A stretch of DNA of 64,000 nt from Planctomycetota bacterium (GTDB lineage: Bacteria; Planctomycetota; Planctomycetia; Pirellulales; Pirellulaceae). Shown here in pieces: positions 53,724-62,935 of this stretch. The notes beneath the pieces were generated by a model, which worked only from the letters and a program-made list of their open reading frames with translations, was not told the DNA's origin and did not search any database. The stretch's first letter is position 1, and each line of letters starts with the position of its first letter. The DNA lies in assembly GCA_963204915.1 (NCBI GenBank), contig CAUJHS010000074.1:62001-126000 (forward strand), in the 5' to 3' direction. Both the position numbers and the translations under genes were made by a program.

Positions 53724-55445
53724 GTGAATGCCGCGCAAGAAGCAAAAAATCACGTGACTTCGTCGTTTGCATCACCTCGCTCCGCGAATGTCGGGGCTCG
53801 ACTAACCGCAATTACTCACGAGATGGCTGATGCGATCGCGGTTGTCACTCCTGGGAACCGGCGCCGCGACCTTCGAAAATATACGACGTGGACGTTTCGT
53901 GACCTCGACCGAGACAGTACGACGTTGGCCGCAGGTTTGCATGCTTTAGGCGTTCCCCGCGGCTCTCGCATGGTTCTTTTGGTGCGGCCAAGTTTCGACT
54001 TCATTTCGCTGACCTTTGCGCTCTTCAAGGCCGGCATGGTGACCGTGTTGATTGATCCGGGCATGGGTCGCAAGAACTTAATACGCTGTCTCCAGGATGT
54101 TGAGCCGGATGGTTTCATTGCCATACCGTTAGGCCAAGCAATTCGGTCGCTGTTGCGTCATCGTTTTCCCCATGCACGATGGAATGTAACCGTCGGACGC
54201 CGATGGTTCTGGGGCGGGCCAACCATTCGCGACTTGCGCCAGGCCAACCCTGACCAGTTCGTTGCACCAGCAGTTTCTGAAGAGGATCCTGCGGCGATCA
54301 TCTTTACTACGGGCAGCACTGGGCCGCCAAAAGGCGTGCTTTATCGACATGGCAACTTCAGCAGCCAGGTGGACGAGTTGCGTGATTTCTATGATGTGAA
54401 GCCCGGTGAAGTCGATTTGCCGTGTTTTCCACTTTTTGCGCTGTTTAATTGCGCCATGGGGGTAACGACCGTCGTTCCTGACATGGATCCGACGCGGCCA
54501 GCGAAAGCGAATCCTCAAAACATCATTAACGCAATTTGTGACTGGAAGGTCACACAAGCGTTCGGTTCCCCCGCGGTCTGGAACGTTGTGGGGCGGTATT
54601 GCGAGTCCCGCGGCGTGCGTCTTCCGACACTGCGACGCGTACTTTCGGCTGGCGCCCCGGTCCCGCCCCACGTGTTGCGCCGGATGAAGGATGCCATCGC
54701 GCCTGATGGGGACGTACACACGCCCTATGGAGCAACGGAATCGCTCCCTGTGGCGTCGATTGCAGCAAGCGAGGTACTAAGCGAAACAGCGGAGAGGACG
54801 ACGCACGGCGCCGGCACTTGTGTAGGACCACGGTTTCCTGGAATTCGTTGGAAGATCATTCGCATTTGCGATGAACCCATTCGAACGATGGACCAAGTTG
54901 TGGAGGTTCGGCAAGGTGAAATTGGGGAAATCATTGTGAGTGGGCCCGTCGTGACGAGCGAGTACGTTACCCGCAGAGAAGCGAATCTCGAACATAAGAT
55001 TCAAGACGGCGACACGGTATGGCATCGGATTGGCGACGTGGGTTATCTGGATGAGCAAGACCGCTTCTGGTTTTGTGGACGCAAAGCCCATCGCGTGCAA
55101 ACGGCCGAAGGTGACATGTTCACTGAGCCCTGCGAAGCAATTTTCAATCAACATCCCCGGGTATATCGAACGGCGCTGGTGGGCATCGGACCGCGTGGCG
55201 ATCAAGAACCCGTTTTGGTTGTTGAAACGTGGCCGGAACACCGATTGAAGTCGCCGCAAGACGCAGAATCGTTGCGAAGCGATCTACTTGAACTAGCTCA
55301 GAAACACCAACCCACGCGGCAAATCAGAAAAGTTCTTTTTCACCCGTCGCTACCGGTAGACATTCGTCACAACGCCAAGATTTTTCGGGAGAAGTTGGTC
55401 CCTTGGGCTGAGCAAGAGCTTCGAGTTGGGCGAGGACGTTCGTAG
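53724..55445 (+). CDS. AMP-dependent acyl ligase, OleC-like
   Basis: The 573-residue protein belongs to the adenylating superfamily: IIFTTGSTGPPKGVLYRHGNF P-loop near 193, TPYGATE near 335, and the hinge region WHRIGDVGYLDEQDRFWFCGRK. FPLFALFNCAMGVTTVVPDMDPTRPAK is the phrase typical of OleC, the enzyme of long-chain olefin synthesis that makes a beta-lactone from a 2-alkyl-3-hydroxy acid. The late catalytic Lys appears in DIRHNAKIFREKL. No oleA, oleB or oleD gene is in the window, so olefin synthesis cannot be claimed; it may act alone on another acid. The start is a GTG at 53724, 50 bp after the ATP-grasp gene. truB follows after 36 bp. Confidence 0.85.
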   Translation: MNAAQEAKNHVTSSFASPRSANVGARLTAITHEMADAIAVVTPGNRRRDLRKYTTWTFRDLDRDSTTLAAGLHALGVPRGSRMVLLVRPSFDFISLTFALFKAGMVTVLIDPGMGRKNLIRCLQDVEPDGFIAIPLGQAIRSLLRHRFPHARWNVTVGRRWFWGGPTIRDLRQANPDQFVAPAVSEEDPAAIIFTTGSTGPPKGVLYRHGNFSSQVDELRDFYDVKPGEVDLPCFPLFALFNCAMGVTTVVPDMDPTRPAKANPQNIINAICDWKVTQAFGSPAVWNVVGRYCESRGVRLPTLRRVLSAGAPVPPHVLRRMKDAIAPDGDVHTPYGATESLPVASIAASEVLSETAERTTHGAGTCVGPRFPGIRWKIIRICDEPIRTMDQVVEVRQGEIGEIIVSGPVVTSEYVTRREANLEHKIQDGDTVWHRIGDVGYLDEQDRFWFCGRKAHRVQTAEGDMFTEPCEAIFNQHPRVYRTALVGIGPRGDQEPVLVVETWPEHRLKSPQDAESLRSDLLELAQKHQPTRQIRKVLFHPSLPVDIRHNAKIFREKLVPWAEQELRVGRGRS

Positions 55446-55481
55446 GTTTTCAGAACTGCAGCGTCGCAAGAGGCCGCTCTT

Positions 55482-56357
55482 ATGTTTGGCTTTCTCAACA
55501 TCAACAAACCTCAAGGCATCACCTCGCGAGACGTGGTGAACCAAATCCAACGGATTGTGCGGCCCGCAAAAGTGGGACACGCCGGCACGCTCGATCCGTT
55601 GGCGACGGGAGTGCTTGTCGTGGCCATTGGCCCGGCCACGCGACTGATTGAGTTTGTTCAACAATCGCGCAAGCACTACTACGGCGAATTTTTGCTCGGC
55701 CATACGAGCGATACGGAAGATGTTGAGGGCGAGATTTGCGTCCTTGCAGGCGCGCCACAGCCATCGCGCATGGAGATTGAAGCGGTCTTGCCGCGTTTTC
55801 TCGGGATGATTCAACAAAGGCCGCCAGTGTATTCGGCGCTCAAGGTCAAGGGGCAGCGCGCCTATGATCTAGCGCGCGAGGGCAAATCCGTTGCCTTGGC
55901 TTCAAGGCCCGTTGAAGTCCATTCGCTTCAACTCGGCGAGTATGTTTACCCGCGGATGGCGTTAGAGATCGCATGTGGTTCGGGGACGTACGTCCGGTCT
56001 CTTGGGCGAGATATTGCCATTGCGTTAGGAACAGGGGCAATCATGACCGGATTAGTGCGGACCCAGGTCGGCCCCTTCACGCTGGACAACAGCCTTACGA
56101 CAGAAGCATTATCGGTTGAAAAAATTCAACAGTCGCTACATTCCCCCCTCGATGCCGTAAGGCATTTGCCGCAACTCCAGATTGGAGAACGTGACGAGGC
56201 GCGTCTCGCGCGCGGACAATCGATCGAGGTCGATTTTCATGGCCAATGCCAACACCTTGTGGCCACGGACCGTCACGGCTCGCTATGCGCGATCCTTGTG
56301 AACCGTGGCGCAACTTGGGGCCCGAAAATCAACTTCTCTCGCCCATCGTCGGAGTAA
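55482..56357 (+). CDS. truB: tRNA pseudouridine-55 synthase
   Basis: TruB makes pseudouridine at position 55 of the T loop in most tRNAs. The 291-residue protein has the family start FLNINKPQGITSRDVV, the catalytic motif VGHAGTLDPLATGVLVVAIGPATRL with the nucleophile Asp of GTLDP, LGHTSDTEDVEG, QRPPVYSALKVKGQRAYDLAREG, and IACGSGTYVRSLGRDIA. The C-terminal part is of PUA type. In most bacteria truB follows rbfA and infB; here it ends the mch row, 36 bp after the OleC-like gene, which is an unusual setting. Its stop is 15 bp from that of the convergent propeller-protein gene. Confidence 0.95.
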   Translation: MFGFLNINKPQGITSRDVVNQIQRIVRPAKVGHAGTLDPLATGVLVVAIGPATRLIEFVQQSRKHYYGEFLLGHTSDTEDVEGEICVLAGAPQPSRMEIEAVLPRFLGMIQQRPPVYSALKVKGQRAYDLAREGKSVALASRPVEVHSLQLGEYVYPRMALEIACGSGTYVRSLGRDIAIALGTGAIMTGLVRTQVGPFTLDNSLTTEALSVEKIQQSLHSPLDAVRHLPQLQIGERDEARLARGQSIEVDFHGQCQHLVATDRHGSLCAILVNRGATWGPKINFSRPSSE

Positions 56358-56372
56358 TACGCACTCTACGAC

Positions 56373-57944
56373 TTAAGGCGTGGCGAAAGGATCGGCCGCA
56401 GCGCCAAAGGGATCATCGCCCTCGGGCTCCTTCTTCGGCGCCTCACCTGGGGCGCCGCCGCCACCGCCGAACGGGTCTGCCGCTCCACCAAATGGGTCAG
56501 CTGCGCCGCCAAACGGATCGCCGCCGGCAGGAGCTTCCGGAGCGGGCTTCGCTTTGGGATCAGCCTCGCCTTCTTGTGTGACGGGAGGCGTTGTCGGCGC
56601 CTCCATGCCGGGGCCGTTGTGAATTATCGGGTACTCGTTCCCCACCTCGCGGAAACTTTGCAGCAATCCAGATCGCGTAACGAAAAACAAACGGTCGGTC
56701 TGGTAGTTCAGCACATCGATCTCTAAAAAGCCGACAGGCAAGGTCGCTACGCGACCACCCGTAGCGCGATCGAGTACGACGACTCTTCCGGTGTAATCAA
56801 GGCAATATAAACGATTCTTACTTGCCGCCAAAAACTTGCGAATGTTCAGTGTCGACCAAACCGACGAGGGACCATAACCGCCGCTTTGCCCTGACAATCG
56901 AAACATCGTGTAGTTGTCTGTGATTACAAAAACATCATCGCCAACGGCGACGGGTGAACTCCCAATCGCTTCTCCCGTTGAGAATCGCCAAATCAAGGCG
57001 CCCGTGAACTCATCCGTGCAGTACACGTCGCCGTCGCGCGAGGCCACCACCACTCGATTGGGAGCCAGCCATGCGGGACGAGCGGAAATTTCAGCCTGAG
57101 TCTCCAATCGGTACCGAACTCCAGGTTGATCGGCATTGCCGACGTACATGAACCCGCGGTCTGTGGCCCAGATAACGCTTGCTGGCGAAACGACCGGTTG
57201 CAAAACGGCGCGCCCAAACGACTGATAGATACGGTCAGGCACTTTGGGATCAAGCAAGTGATACGATTCCAACAGGCCCGGGGCCAAGGGGACGTGAACG
57301 TACGATTGCGTCAGCGCCGGACCGGCTCCCGGCGAGTGGATTAAACGTCGGGTAAACGCCAGTCGGCCGTCGGCAGCGTGGTAAACATACAGGTGAATGC
57401 CATTAATCGCGGCGACAAACTCGTCGTTCGCCGCAGCCGCAAAGCTGGGGAAATCTGAATTCCCCACCTGAATCGCCCAACGTGACGCGCCCGTCTCGCC
57501 ATTGATCGCATGCAAGAGGCCATTACCGGTAGAAACATAAAGCGTGATCTCGGGCACAACCTGCGTTAACGCCTTCGCTGCGACGCCAATTTCCTGCAAC
57601 TCGGCAATCCGCCGTTCGGCGGCAATCTTCGCCCCTTCATGTCCCAGGGGTTTGCCAAACGCGTCCAATTGTAGATTGGTGATCGTCGTAATGCGTTGAC
57701 GTTCGTTGTCGGCAGCGACGATGTCAATGATCGTTACGCCGCGTGTAGCGCTAACATGTTGCGTCACGTGCGTGACACGCGTCACGGCGGAATCAAGTTC
57801 GACCTGCGCATGCCAGGCGCGAACGAGCCCAAATCGAGCCATGAGCGGCGGAGGAATCAAGCCGGAGTTGGCCTGCCCCAGGGCATTTCCTTCCCAGGCC
57901 GCAAACAGGAGCATTCCCAGGCAGCAAAAGAAACAACGGACCAT
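56373..57944 (-). CDS. Exported PQQ-like beta-propeller protein with Gly/Pro/Ala-rich tail
   Basis: I start this 523-residue protein at the ATG at 57944, with GGAAG upstream and a signal peptide (VRCFFCCLGMLLFAAWEGNALG) directly behind it. Residues 140-440 form repeated beta-sheet blades of the PQQ/BamB kind: LLHAINGETGASRWAIQVG, DVYCTDEFTGALIWRFSTGEAIGSSPVAVGDDVFV, LYCLDYTGRVVVLDRATGGRVATL. The last 80 residues are low-complexity, with repeated DPFGGAADPFGG units. Such propellers bind proteins or, rarely, PQQ; BamB itself helps outer-membrane protein assembly. Enzymatic PQQ-binding Cys pairs are not seen. The role here is most likely structural or as a scaffold. It is divergent from the 1314-residue orphan. 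Confidence 0.88.
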   Translation of the reverse strand: MVRCFFCCLGMLLFAAWEGNALGQANSGLIPPPLMARFGLVRAWHAQVELDSAVTRVTHVTQHVSATRGVTIIDIVAADNERQRITTITNLQLDAFGKPLGHEGAKIAAERRIAELQEIGVAAKALTQVVPEITLYVSTGNGLLHAINGETGASRWAIQVGNSDFPSFAAAANDEFVAAINGIHLYVYHAADGRLAFTRRLIHSPGAGPALTQSYVHVPLAPGLLESYHLLDPKVPDRIYQSFGRAVLQPVVSPASVIWATDRGFMYVGNADQPGVRYRLETQAEISARPAWLAPNRVVVASRDGDVYCTDEFTGALIWRFSTGEAIGSSPVAVGDDVFVITDNYTMFRLSGQSGGYGPSSVWSTLNIRKFLAASKNRLYCLDYTGRVVVLDRATGGRVATLPVGFLEIDVLNYQTDRLFFVTRSGLLQSFREVGNEYPIIHNGPGMEAPTTPPVTQEGEADPKAKPAPEAPAGGDPFGGAADPFGGAADPFGGGGGAPGEAPKKEPEGDDPFGAAADPFATP

Positions 57945-58243
57945 AGCGGCTTCCAACGGATAAATCGACCTTGGCAAGACTGGAGGGACGCGCGAACAAG
58001 TTCAGCATAATCAAACAATCCGCTCGATGCATCCAAGAAATTGCAAACGCTCGATGACCAGAACCGCCTCGCCGCGAGGCGCCGTACCAGGGGTCAAGTC
58101 GCGAACAAACGGATGATTGCGGCGGAAGGGCCAGGGAACGCATTTCGCTTGGCGTCCGACAACCCCATAGACCATTTGCATTGTGGCGCCTACCATAAAA
58201 CTGGTAGAAAGCCCCCCAATGCGTCCCGTGGGAGTCGGCGTCC

Positions 58244-61200
58244 ATGGATTTGAGTAGGCTAATCGCCGAACACCAGAAAACGTTGGAACACCTTCTCGGC
58301 TACTTGAATTTCTCTTCGGGCGCCGCCGATCCGGTATTTCTTGCAGGCGTCGATAAAATTTACCGGTCCGTGGCGTTATCGGGCGACACCCCGCACGAAA
58401 CCATTTGGCCGGATGTGCTGACAGTTTTGCGGGAGACCGCAAGGCAGTTTTCGGCGTCGTCCGATGCGTTTCGCGATGTAGGACAAGCCTTGGCCGTGCT
58501 TGACCTGGTTGAAAATGCGATCATTCCCGGTTATCTCGACTTTCATCGAGATCTGCTTTTCCATCAGCGATCGGGCGAACTCATTCTTCCTTTCTTTTTG
58601 GGACGTGTCTTTGAAGCGACGTTGACTCAAGGCGCACCCTGGCAAGAAGCCGAGCGGATCGTTCAAGGCGCCGTCCGCACCTTAAATGACTTTATCGGAC
58701 ATCGTCCCGTTGCCGTGCTCGAGAATCGGCGGCTTGAGCCTTACGCCCACGAATGGGTTCGGCCTGTACCGTTGTATGTACGCGACGCAGGTGTTTCTTT
58801 CGGTCCTTATGAGGCAGTCGTTCGACATTCCTTGCAGTTACTCAAAGAGACGGACGAGGACCTGCTCGAGGAGGCGTATTTCGATCCCGCGCTCTTGGAC
58901 GAATTAGCCTTCGATCCGCGCGCCTACGATTTTGATCATCCTGTCAACAAACGTCCCAATTATCACTTTGGGCAGTGGGATCCGCATCTCATCGATAATC
59001 AGGGACGTTATCGTCGATTCGTGATTCAACAGGTAACGCTCGACGCTCTCTTAGACCGGGTGCTTCAACCGTCCGATATCCCCGAGCACGAGCGTTTACT
59101 CGAAGCGGCCGCAGTGTTGACAGGCACCATTTTGATGGCCTCCGGTATTAGCGGGCGCGGGCCGGAAACCCATGACTCGAATACCTCGCTTGGTACGCTT
59201 TTGCCGCAGATCGCCGCGAATCGCGACGCTTTTTATCAACGGTTGTTTGCGCGCATCGAAGGGGCCCATGCTGTTCGACTTCGTAAAGAAGCCGCCGAAC
59301 TCCGGCAGCCATTTGGCGGCGCGAGGCAACATTTAAACACTCAGTTAGCGCGCCGACGAGCTTCGCAACTTGAGCACATTCATCTCGCAAAATTGTTCGC
59401 GCGAATGGGTTACTTTGAGGCGGCGGAGCGCGAAGCGGATGTCGCTCCAACCGCCTCGGCCCGCATGTTGTGTCGGATCGACTGCCGATTAACCGCCGGG
59501 CATCAAGCGTTGCGCAAAGGACGCCTCGAGAAAGCGGCGTTGATCTTGCCGGAGATAATTGCGGTCTTGCATCGCGCCATTGAGTGTGGCGCGATTGTCG
59601 ACCCGTGGAATATTTTGGGATTCGACGCAAATTTTAGCCTCTTTCCGGCGCTGGAAAACAGCATTCATGACCACCGCGTCGATGAGCTGGTATTGCTCAT
59701 GGAAGAGATCTTCGGGCTTTACTCTCGCATTTGGAGTGAAGCGGCCGCGATAGACAATGGGGCGCTATGTAAACAAATCTCGAGCCAGTTTCACGAGGTC
59801 GCGGAATGGTGGCGACAATACGCCGCCCATGAAGTAAGCAGCGTCGAGGCGGTCGACGTACTTGACATCTACCGCGCGGCGAAACACGTCGCCGAAGTTC
59901 TCAATCTTTGGCATAAAGGGGGCGCCGCCGCGGGAAATGTCGCCTTCTGGGCGCCCCATGCCGAGCGATTCGACTCACCGAAGGCGTATTCATTGGTCGT
60001 GGATGCGGTATTGGATAAGGGCGACTTCGTCGCCGCCATGGCGCTGCTCGTCCATTGGCTTGGCCACGCCGAATCCGTCGGTTTGGAAAAGGCCGACAGT
60101 TCATTTCACGCACTAGCCGAACGCTGGCTTCGCGAGTCCGCGCAGTGGTCGCTGGCGAGAAAGTTTCTCGACTATCTCGAAGCAAACGCCGAAACCTACT
60201 GGCGCGTTCCGCGTTTTGAACTTGGCGCCTCGCACGAGTTCCACGCCCCGAACGACGCTTATGTTGACGTTGACACGCCCGAAGACGACGACGATCAAGA
60301 TTTGTTCAGTGCCGCCTACGAGGAGATGGTCTACATCGATAGTACGGCGGATGGCCGAGAAGGATCCATCTTCGACGAAGGCGAAGCGACGGATGACGAA
60401 CTGGAGCGCGAATCAAGAAGAATTGCGGATCGCTTAGCGTTTCATTTAGGATTGGCCCGCATGTGGGGCCTCGCCGCGCTCCTCGTCACGCGCCGAACAC
60501 CTGGCGAGACCGCGCATCCGGACGACGATCAACGGCGTCTCGACTCTCTCACGCGCTGGGCCTCTCAGGCCGAAAAAAATCGGCGCGATTTGCTCGATCT
60601 GCTTCAGTCCATCGACAGATACACGTTGCTAACCCCTTCGGGCGATCACGACTCGATGGTCGAATATGACCGCCAACGTGTCATCAAGGAAACCTTGTTA
60701 GAGCGCGTGATCGCCACCGTCGTCGAGACGGCCGACGCCGCGCGGCATTTGCTTTCTGCATCGTGCGGTCTTGTGGGCGATCAACACGTGCTGCCCGAGA
60801 CTCCGGGATGGGACCCCGACATGCGGCGTGCCGTTATGGTTTTCGCCGGAATTTTGCGCGGCGACCCCAAGTTGGTTAAGCGACATTTCAACGAACTGAT
60901 TAAGTCGCTCGAGCCCAAGCCTCTGCTTTACATTCCGCTTTCGAAGGGGGGCAATCCCTGCCAAATCGTCGCTGCACGCATTCGACAGCGCACAATTCAA
61001 GATTTGTTGGCGTGGCTCCCGCGTTTAGGCTTATTGACGGAGACGCGCCGACTTATCGAATCCGCACGAGAAATGGAGCGCAACAACCCGGTAGGTCCTG
61101 GCGCGGTCACCGAGTTCGACGATCTGTTTCGTACGGGTTACAAGGCGTTGGTTGAGTCCCTCGTGACGGCGGCGGATAGCTGGAATACTCCATCGACGCC

Positions 61201-62188
61201 AAATGGAACGGATGACGCCGCGTTGGTGGATTGTCTTGAGGACCTGACCCGGTCCCTTCTGGAAAGCTGGATGGCTCACAGTCAGACTTTGCGGCTGTCC
61301 GTTCTCGAAAAAGTTCAAGATGAACGTGCTTGGGAAAAACTGGTATCGTTTATCAAACGGTATGGATCTGACTTATTCACCCAACGCTTTCTTAATTTAG
61401 GCAACATTCGCGCGATCTTGCATCAAGGGACCGAGGCCTGGTTAGAGCAAATTGCAAATGATCTTCAATGGGATGGTCAATTGCGTTTACTCGACGATTT
61501 AGAATCGAAAATCCCGCGGCGCCATGCCGCCGAACAACTGTCGTTGGTTTTGGAGGCGGTCATTGAAAACTATGGCGAGTATCGAGACTATAACAGCACG
61601 ACAACCCAATCCGACCGCGGCGATATGCTGTATACGCTTCTGGACTTCTTGCGGCTCCGAACGGCTTATGATCGGGTTGCCTGGAACCTGAAGCCGGTGG
61701 TGCTGGCGCATGAGATTCTCGTTCGTCGCGGTCGGTTAGAAGCGGCGCATCGCTGGCGGGAAGCTCTTTCTCGCGAAATCCAGGGCAAAACGCACCAATA
61801 CCTGTCGGCGCTCGCACAACTTCAGAAAAAATATGCGATGCGGATGCCCACCGTCGCCGACCGTATCAACGAGCGTTTCGTGCGGCCTATGGTGATTGAT
61901 CGGACCTGTTCGCTTGTCGAACCGGCGATCCGTGAGGCTGATGACGATGGACCGAAGCCAGCCTTCGAGCAGCTATTAATCGAAACTGCCGAACTGACGA
62001 AAGAACCGTCTGGCGTAGGACTCGACACGCCTCCTTGGCTCGCATCGCTGGAAGAAGAAGTTGACGACGCCGTCGATCGCATTCAAAGCCGCGATCGGCA
62101 GGTTAGCCTGGACGTTCTCATTCCGCCTGTGAAACTCTCTCTGGAAAGTGTACGTAAGCAACTGAATAAGTGGCTCGCCGACCAATAA
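58244..62188 (+). CDS. Very large orphan protein, 1314 residues
   Basis: The protein has no signal peptide and no membrane helix and is mostly alpha-helical. Stretches like LAKLFARMGYFEAAEREADVA and LRKGRLEKAALILPEIIAVLHRA look like TPR or similar helical hairpins, spread between residues 370 and 650. Residues about 665-725 are very acidic (EDDDDQDLF...EEM). A hydrophobic, conserved-looking block precedes residue 250 (HFGQWDPHLIDNQGRYRRFV). No catalytic motif is visible. The gene is followed 27 bp later by the response regulator gene, so it may be co-transcribed with the two-component system. I do not recognise the family. A scaffold role is only a guess. Confidence 0.85.
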   Translation: MDLSRLIAEHQKTLEHLLGYLNFSSGAADPVFLAGVDKIYRSVALSGDTPHETIWPDVLTVLRETARQFSASSDAFRDVGQALAVLDLVENAIIPGYLDFHRDLLFHQRSGELILPFFLGRVFEATLTQGAPWQEAERIVQGAVRTLNDFIGHRPVAVLENRRLEPYAHEWVRPVPLYVRDAGVSFGPYEAVVRHSLQLLKETDEDLLEEAYFDPALLDELAFDPRAYDFDHPVNKRPNYHFGQWDPHLIDNQGRYRRFVIQQVTLDALLDRVLQPSDIPEHERLLEAAAVLTGTILMASGISGRGPETHDSNTSLGTLLPQIAANRDAFYQRLFARIEGAHAVRLRKEAAELRQPFGGARQHLNTQLARRRASQLEHIHLAKLFARMGYFEAAEREADVAPTASARMLCRIDCRLTAGHQALRKGRLEKAALILPEIIAVLHRAIECGAIVDPWNILGFDANFSLFPALENSIHDHRVDELVLLMEEIFGLYSRIWSEAAAIDNGALCKQISSQFHEVAEWWRQYAAHEVSSVEAVDVLDIYRAAKHVAEVLNLWHKGGAAAGNVAFWAPHAERFDSPKAYSLVVDAVLDKGDFVAAMALLVHWLGHAESVGLEKADSSFHALAERWLRESAQWSLARKFLDYLEANAETYWRVPRFELGASHEFHAPNDAYVDVDTPEDDDDQDLFSAAYEEMVYIDSTADGREGSIFDEGEATDDELERESRRIADRLAFHLGLARMWGLAALLVTRRTPGETAHPDDDQRRLDSLTRWASQAEKNRRDLLDLLQSIDRYTLLTPSGDHDSMVEYDRQRVIKETLLERVIATVVETADAARHLLSASCGLVGDQHVLPETPGWDPDMRRAVMVFAGILRGDPKLVKRHFNELIKSLEPKPLLYIPLSKGGNPCQIVAARIRQRTIQDLLAWLPRLGLLTETRRLIESAREMERNNPVGPGAVTEFDDLFRTGYKALVESLVTAADSWNTPSTPNGTDDAALVDCLEDLTRSLLESWMAHSQTLRLSVLEKVQDERAWEKLVSFIKRYGSDLFTQRFLNLGNIRAILHQGTEAWLEQIANDLQWDGQLRLLDDLESKIPRRHAAEQLSLVLEAVIENYGEYRDYNSTTTQSDRGDMLYTLLDFLRLRTAYDRVAWNLKPVVLAHEILVRRGRLEAAHRWREALSREIQGKTHQYLSALAQLQKKYAMRMPTVADRINERFVRPMVIDRTCSLVEPAIREADDDGPKPAFEQLLIETAELTKEPSGVGLDTPPWLASLEEEVDDAVDRIQSRDRQVSLDVLIPPVKLSLESVRKQLNKWLADQ

Positions 62189-62215
62189 GTCGGCCTCCTG
62201 GACCTGAACCACCCG

Positions 62216-62923
62216 ATGACGAAGGCACCGCGCATTTTAGTAGTCGAGGACGATTACGCGATTCGCCGTGGTTTAGTCGATGCCTTGCGGTATGCAGCTT
62301 ACTCAGTCGTTGAAGCAGCTCACGGCGATGAAGGTCTTGAATTGGCGGTTCGAAGCGAATATGAACTCCTACTGCTCGACCTTGTGCTTCCAGGAGTCGA
62401 AGGGTGGAGTATCTTACAGGAAGTTCGCAAGGTTCGGCCAACGCAGCCGGTGATCGTATTGACCGCTCGTGGGGCGGAGGACGATCGGGTCGCGGGTTTA
62501 CGCTTAGGAGCTGACGACTACATCGTGAAGCCCTTTAGCGTACGGGAGCTTTTAGCCCGAGTGGAAGCGGTTTTGCGACGTTCTCCGGAGCGTCCCTCCG
62601 ATTTGATTTATGTGGACTTGCCGGAAGGTCGTGTCGATTTGGCCCGGCGCGAGGTCCGATTTCATGATGGCGGGCGAAGCGAGTTATCGGAACGTGAAGC
62701 CGAACTGTTGCGATACCTCGTCATACATGGCAAGCGAGCGGTTTCGCGCGACGAACTCCTAGCGAACGTGTGGCGCATTAGTCCGCGCGGAGTTTCGACT
62801 CGCACGATTGACATGCACGTCACCCGTCTGCGTGAAAAATTGCGTGACGATCCGACAATTCCTCAGGTCATTTTAACGGTCCGCGGCAAGGGTTATATGT
62901 TCGCTTCGGCGCAATCTTCGTAA
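62216..62923 (+). CDS. OmpR/PhoB-type response regulator
   Basis: The 235-residue protein has a receiver domain (about 5-120) with the acidic pair EDD, phospho-acceptor Asp55 in LLLLDLVLPG, the Thr of VIVLTARG and Lys of YIVKPF. It ends in a winged-helix DNA-binding domain (about 135-230: SEREAELLRYLVIHGKRAVSRDELL, TRTIDMHVTRLREKLRDDP, VRGKGYMF). The family binds tandem repeats at target promoters after phosphorylation. The gene precedes a sensor kinase gene by only 12 bp, the usual order of such pairs. Targets are unknown. Confidence 0.95.
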   Translation: MTKAPRILVVEDDYAIRRGLVDALRYAAYSVVEAAHGDEGLELAVRSEYELLLLDLVLPGVEGWSILQEVRKVRPTQPVIVLTARGAEDDRVAGLRLGADDYIVKPFSVRELLARVEAVLRRSPERPSDLIYVDLPEGRVDLARREVRFHDGGRSELSEREAELLRYLVIHGKRAVSRDELLANVWRISPRGVSTRTIDMHVTRLREKLRDDPTIPQVILTVRGKGYMFASAQSS

Positions 62924-62935
62924 CAGGACGCCGCC

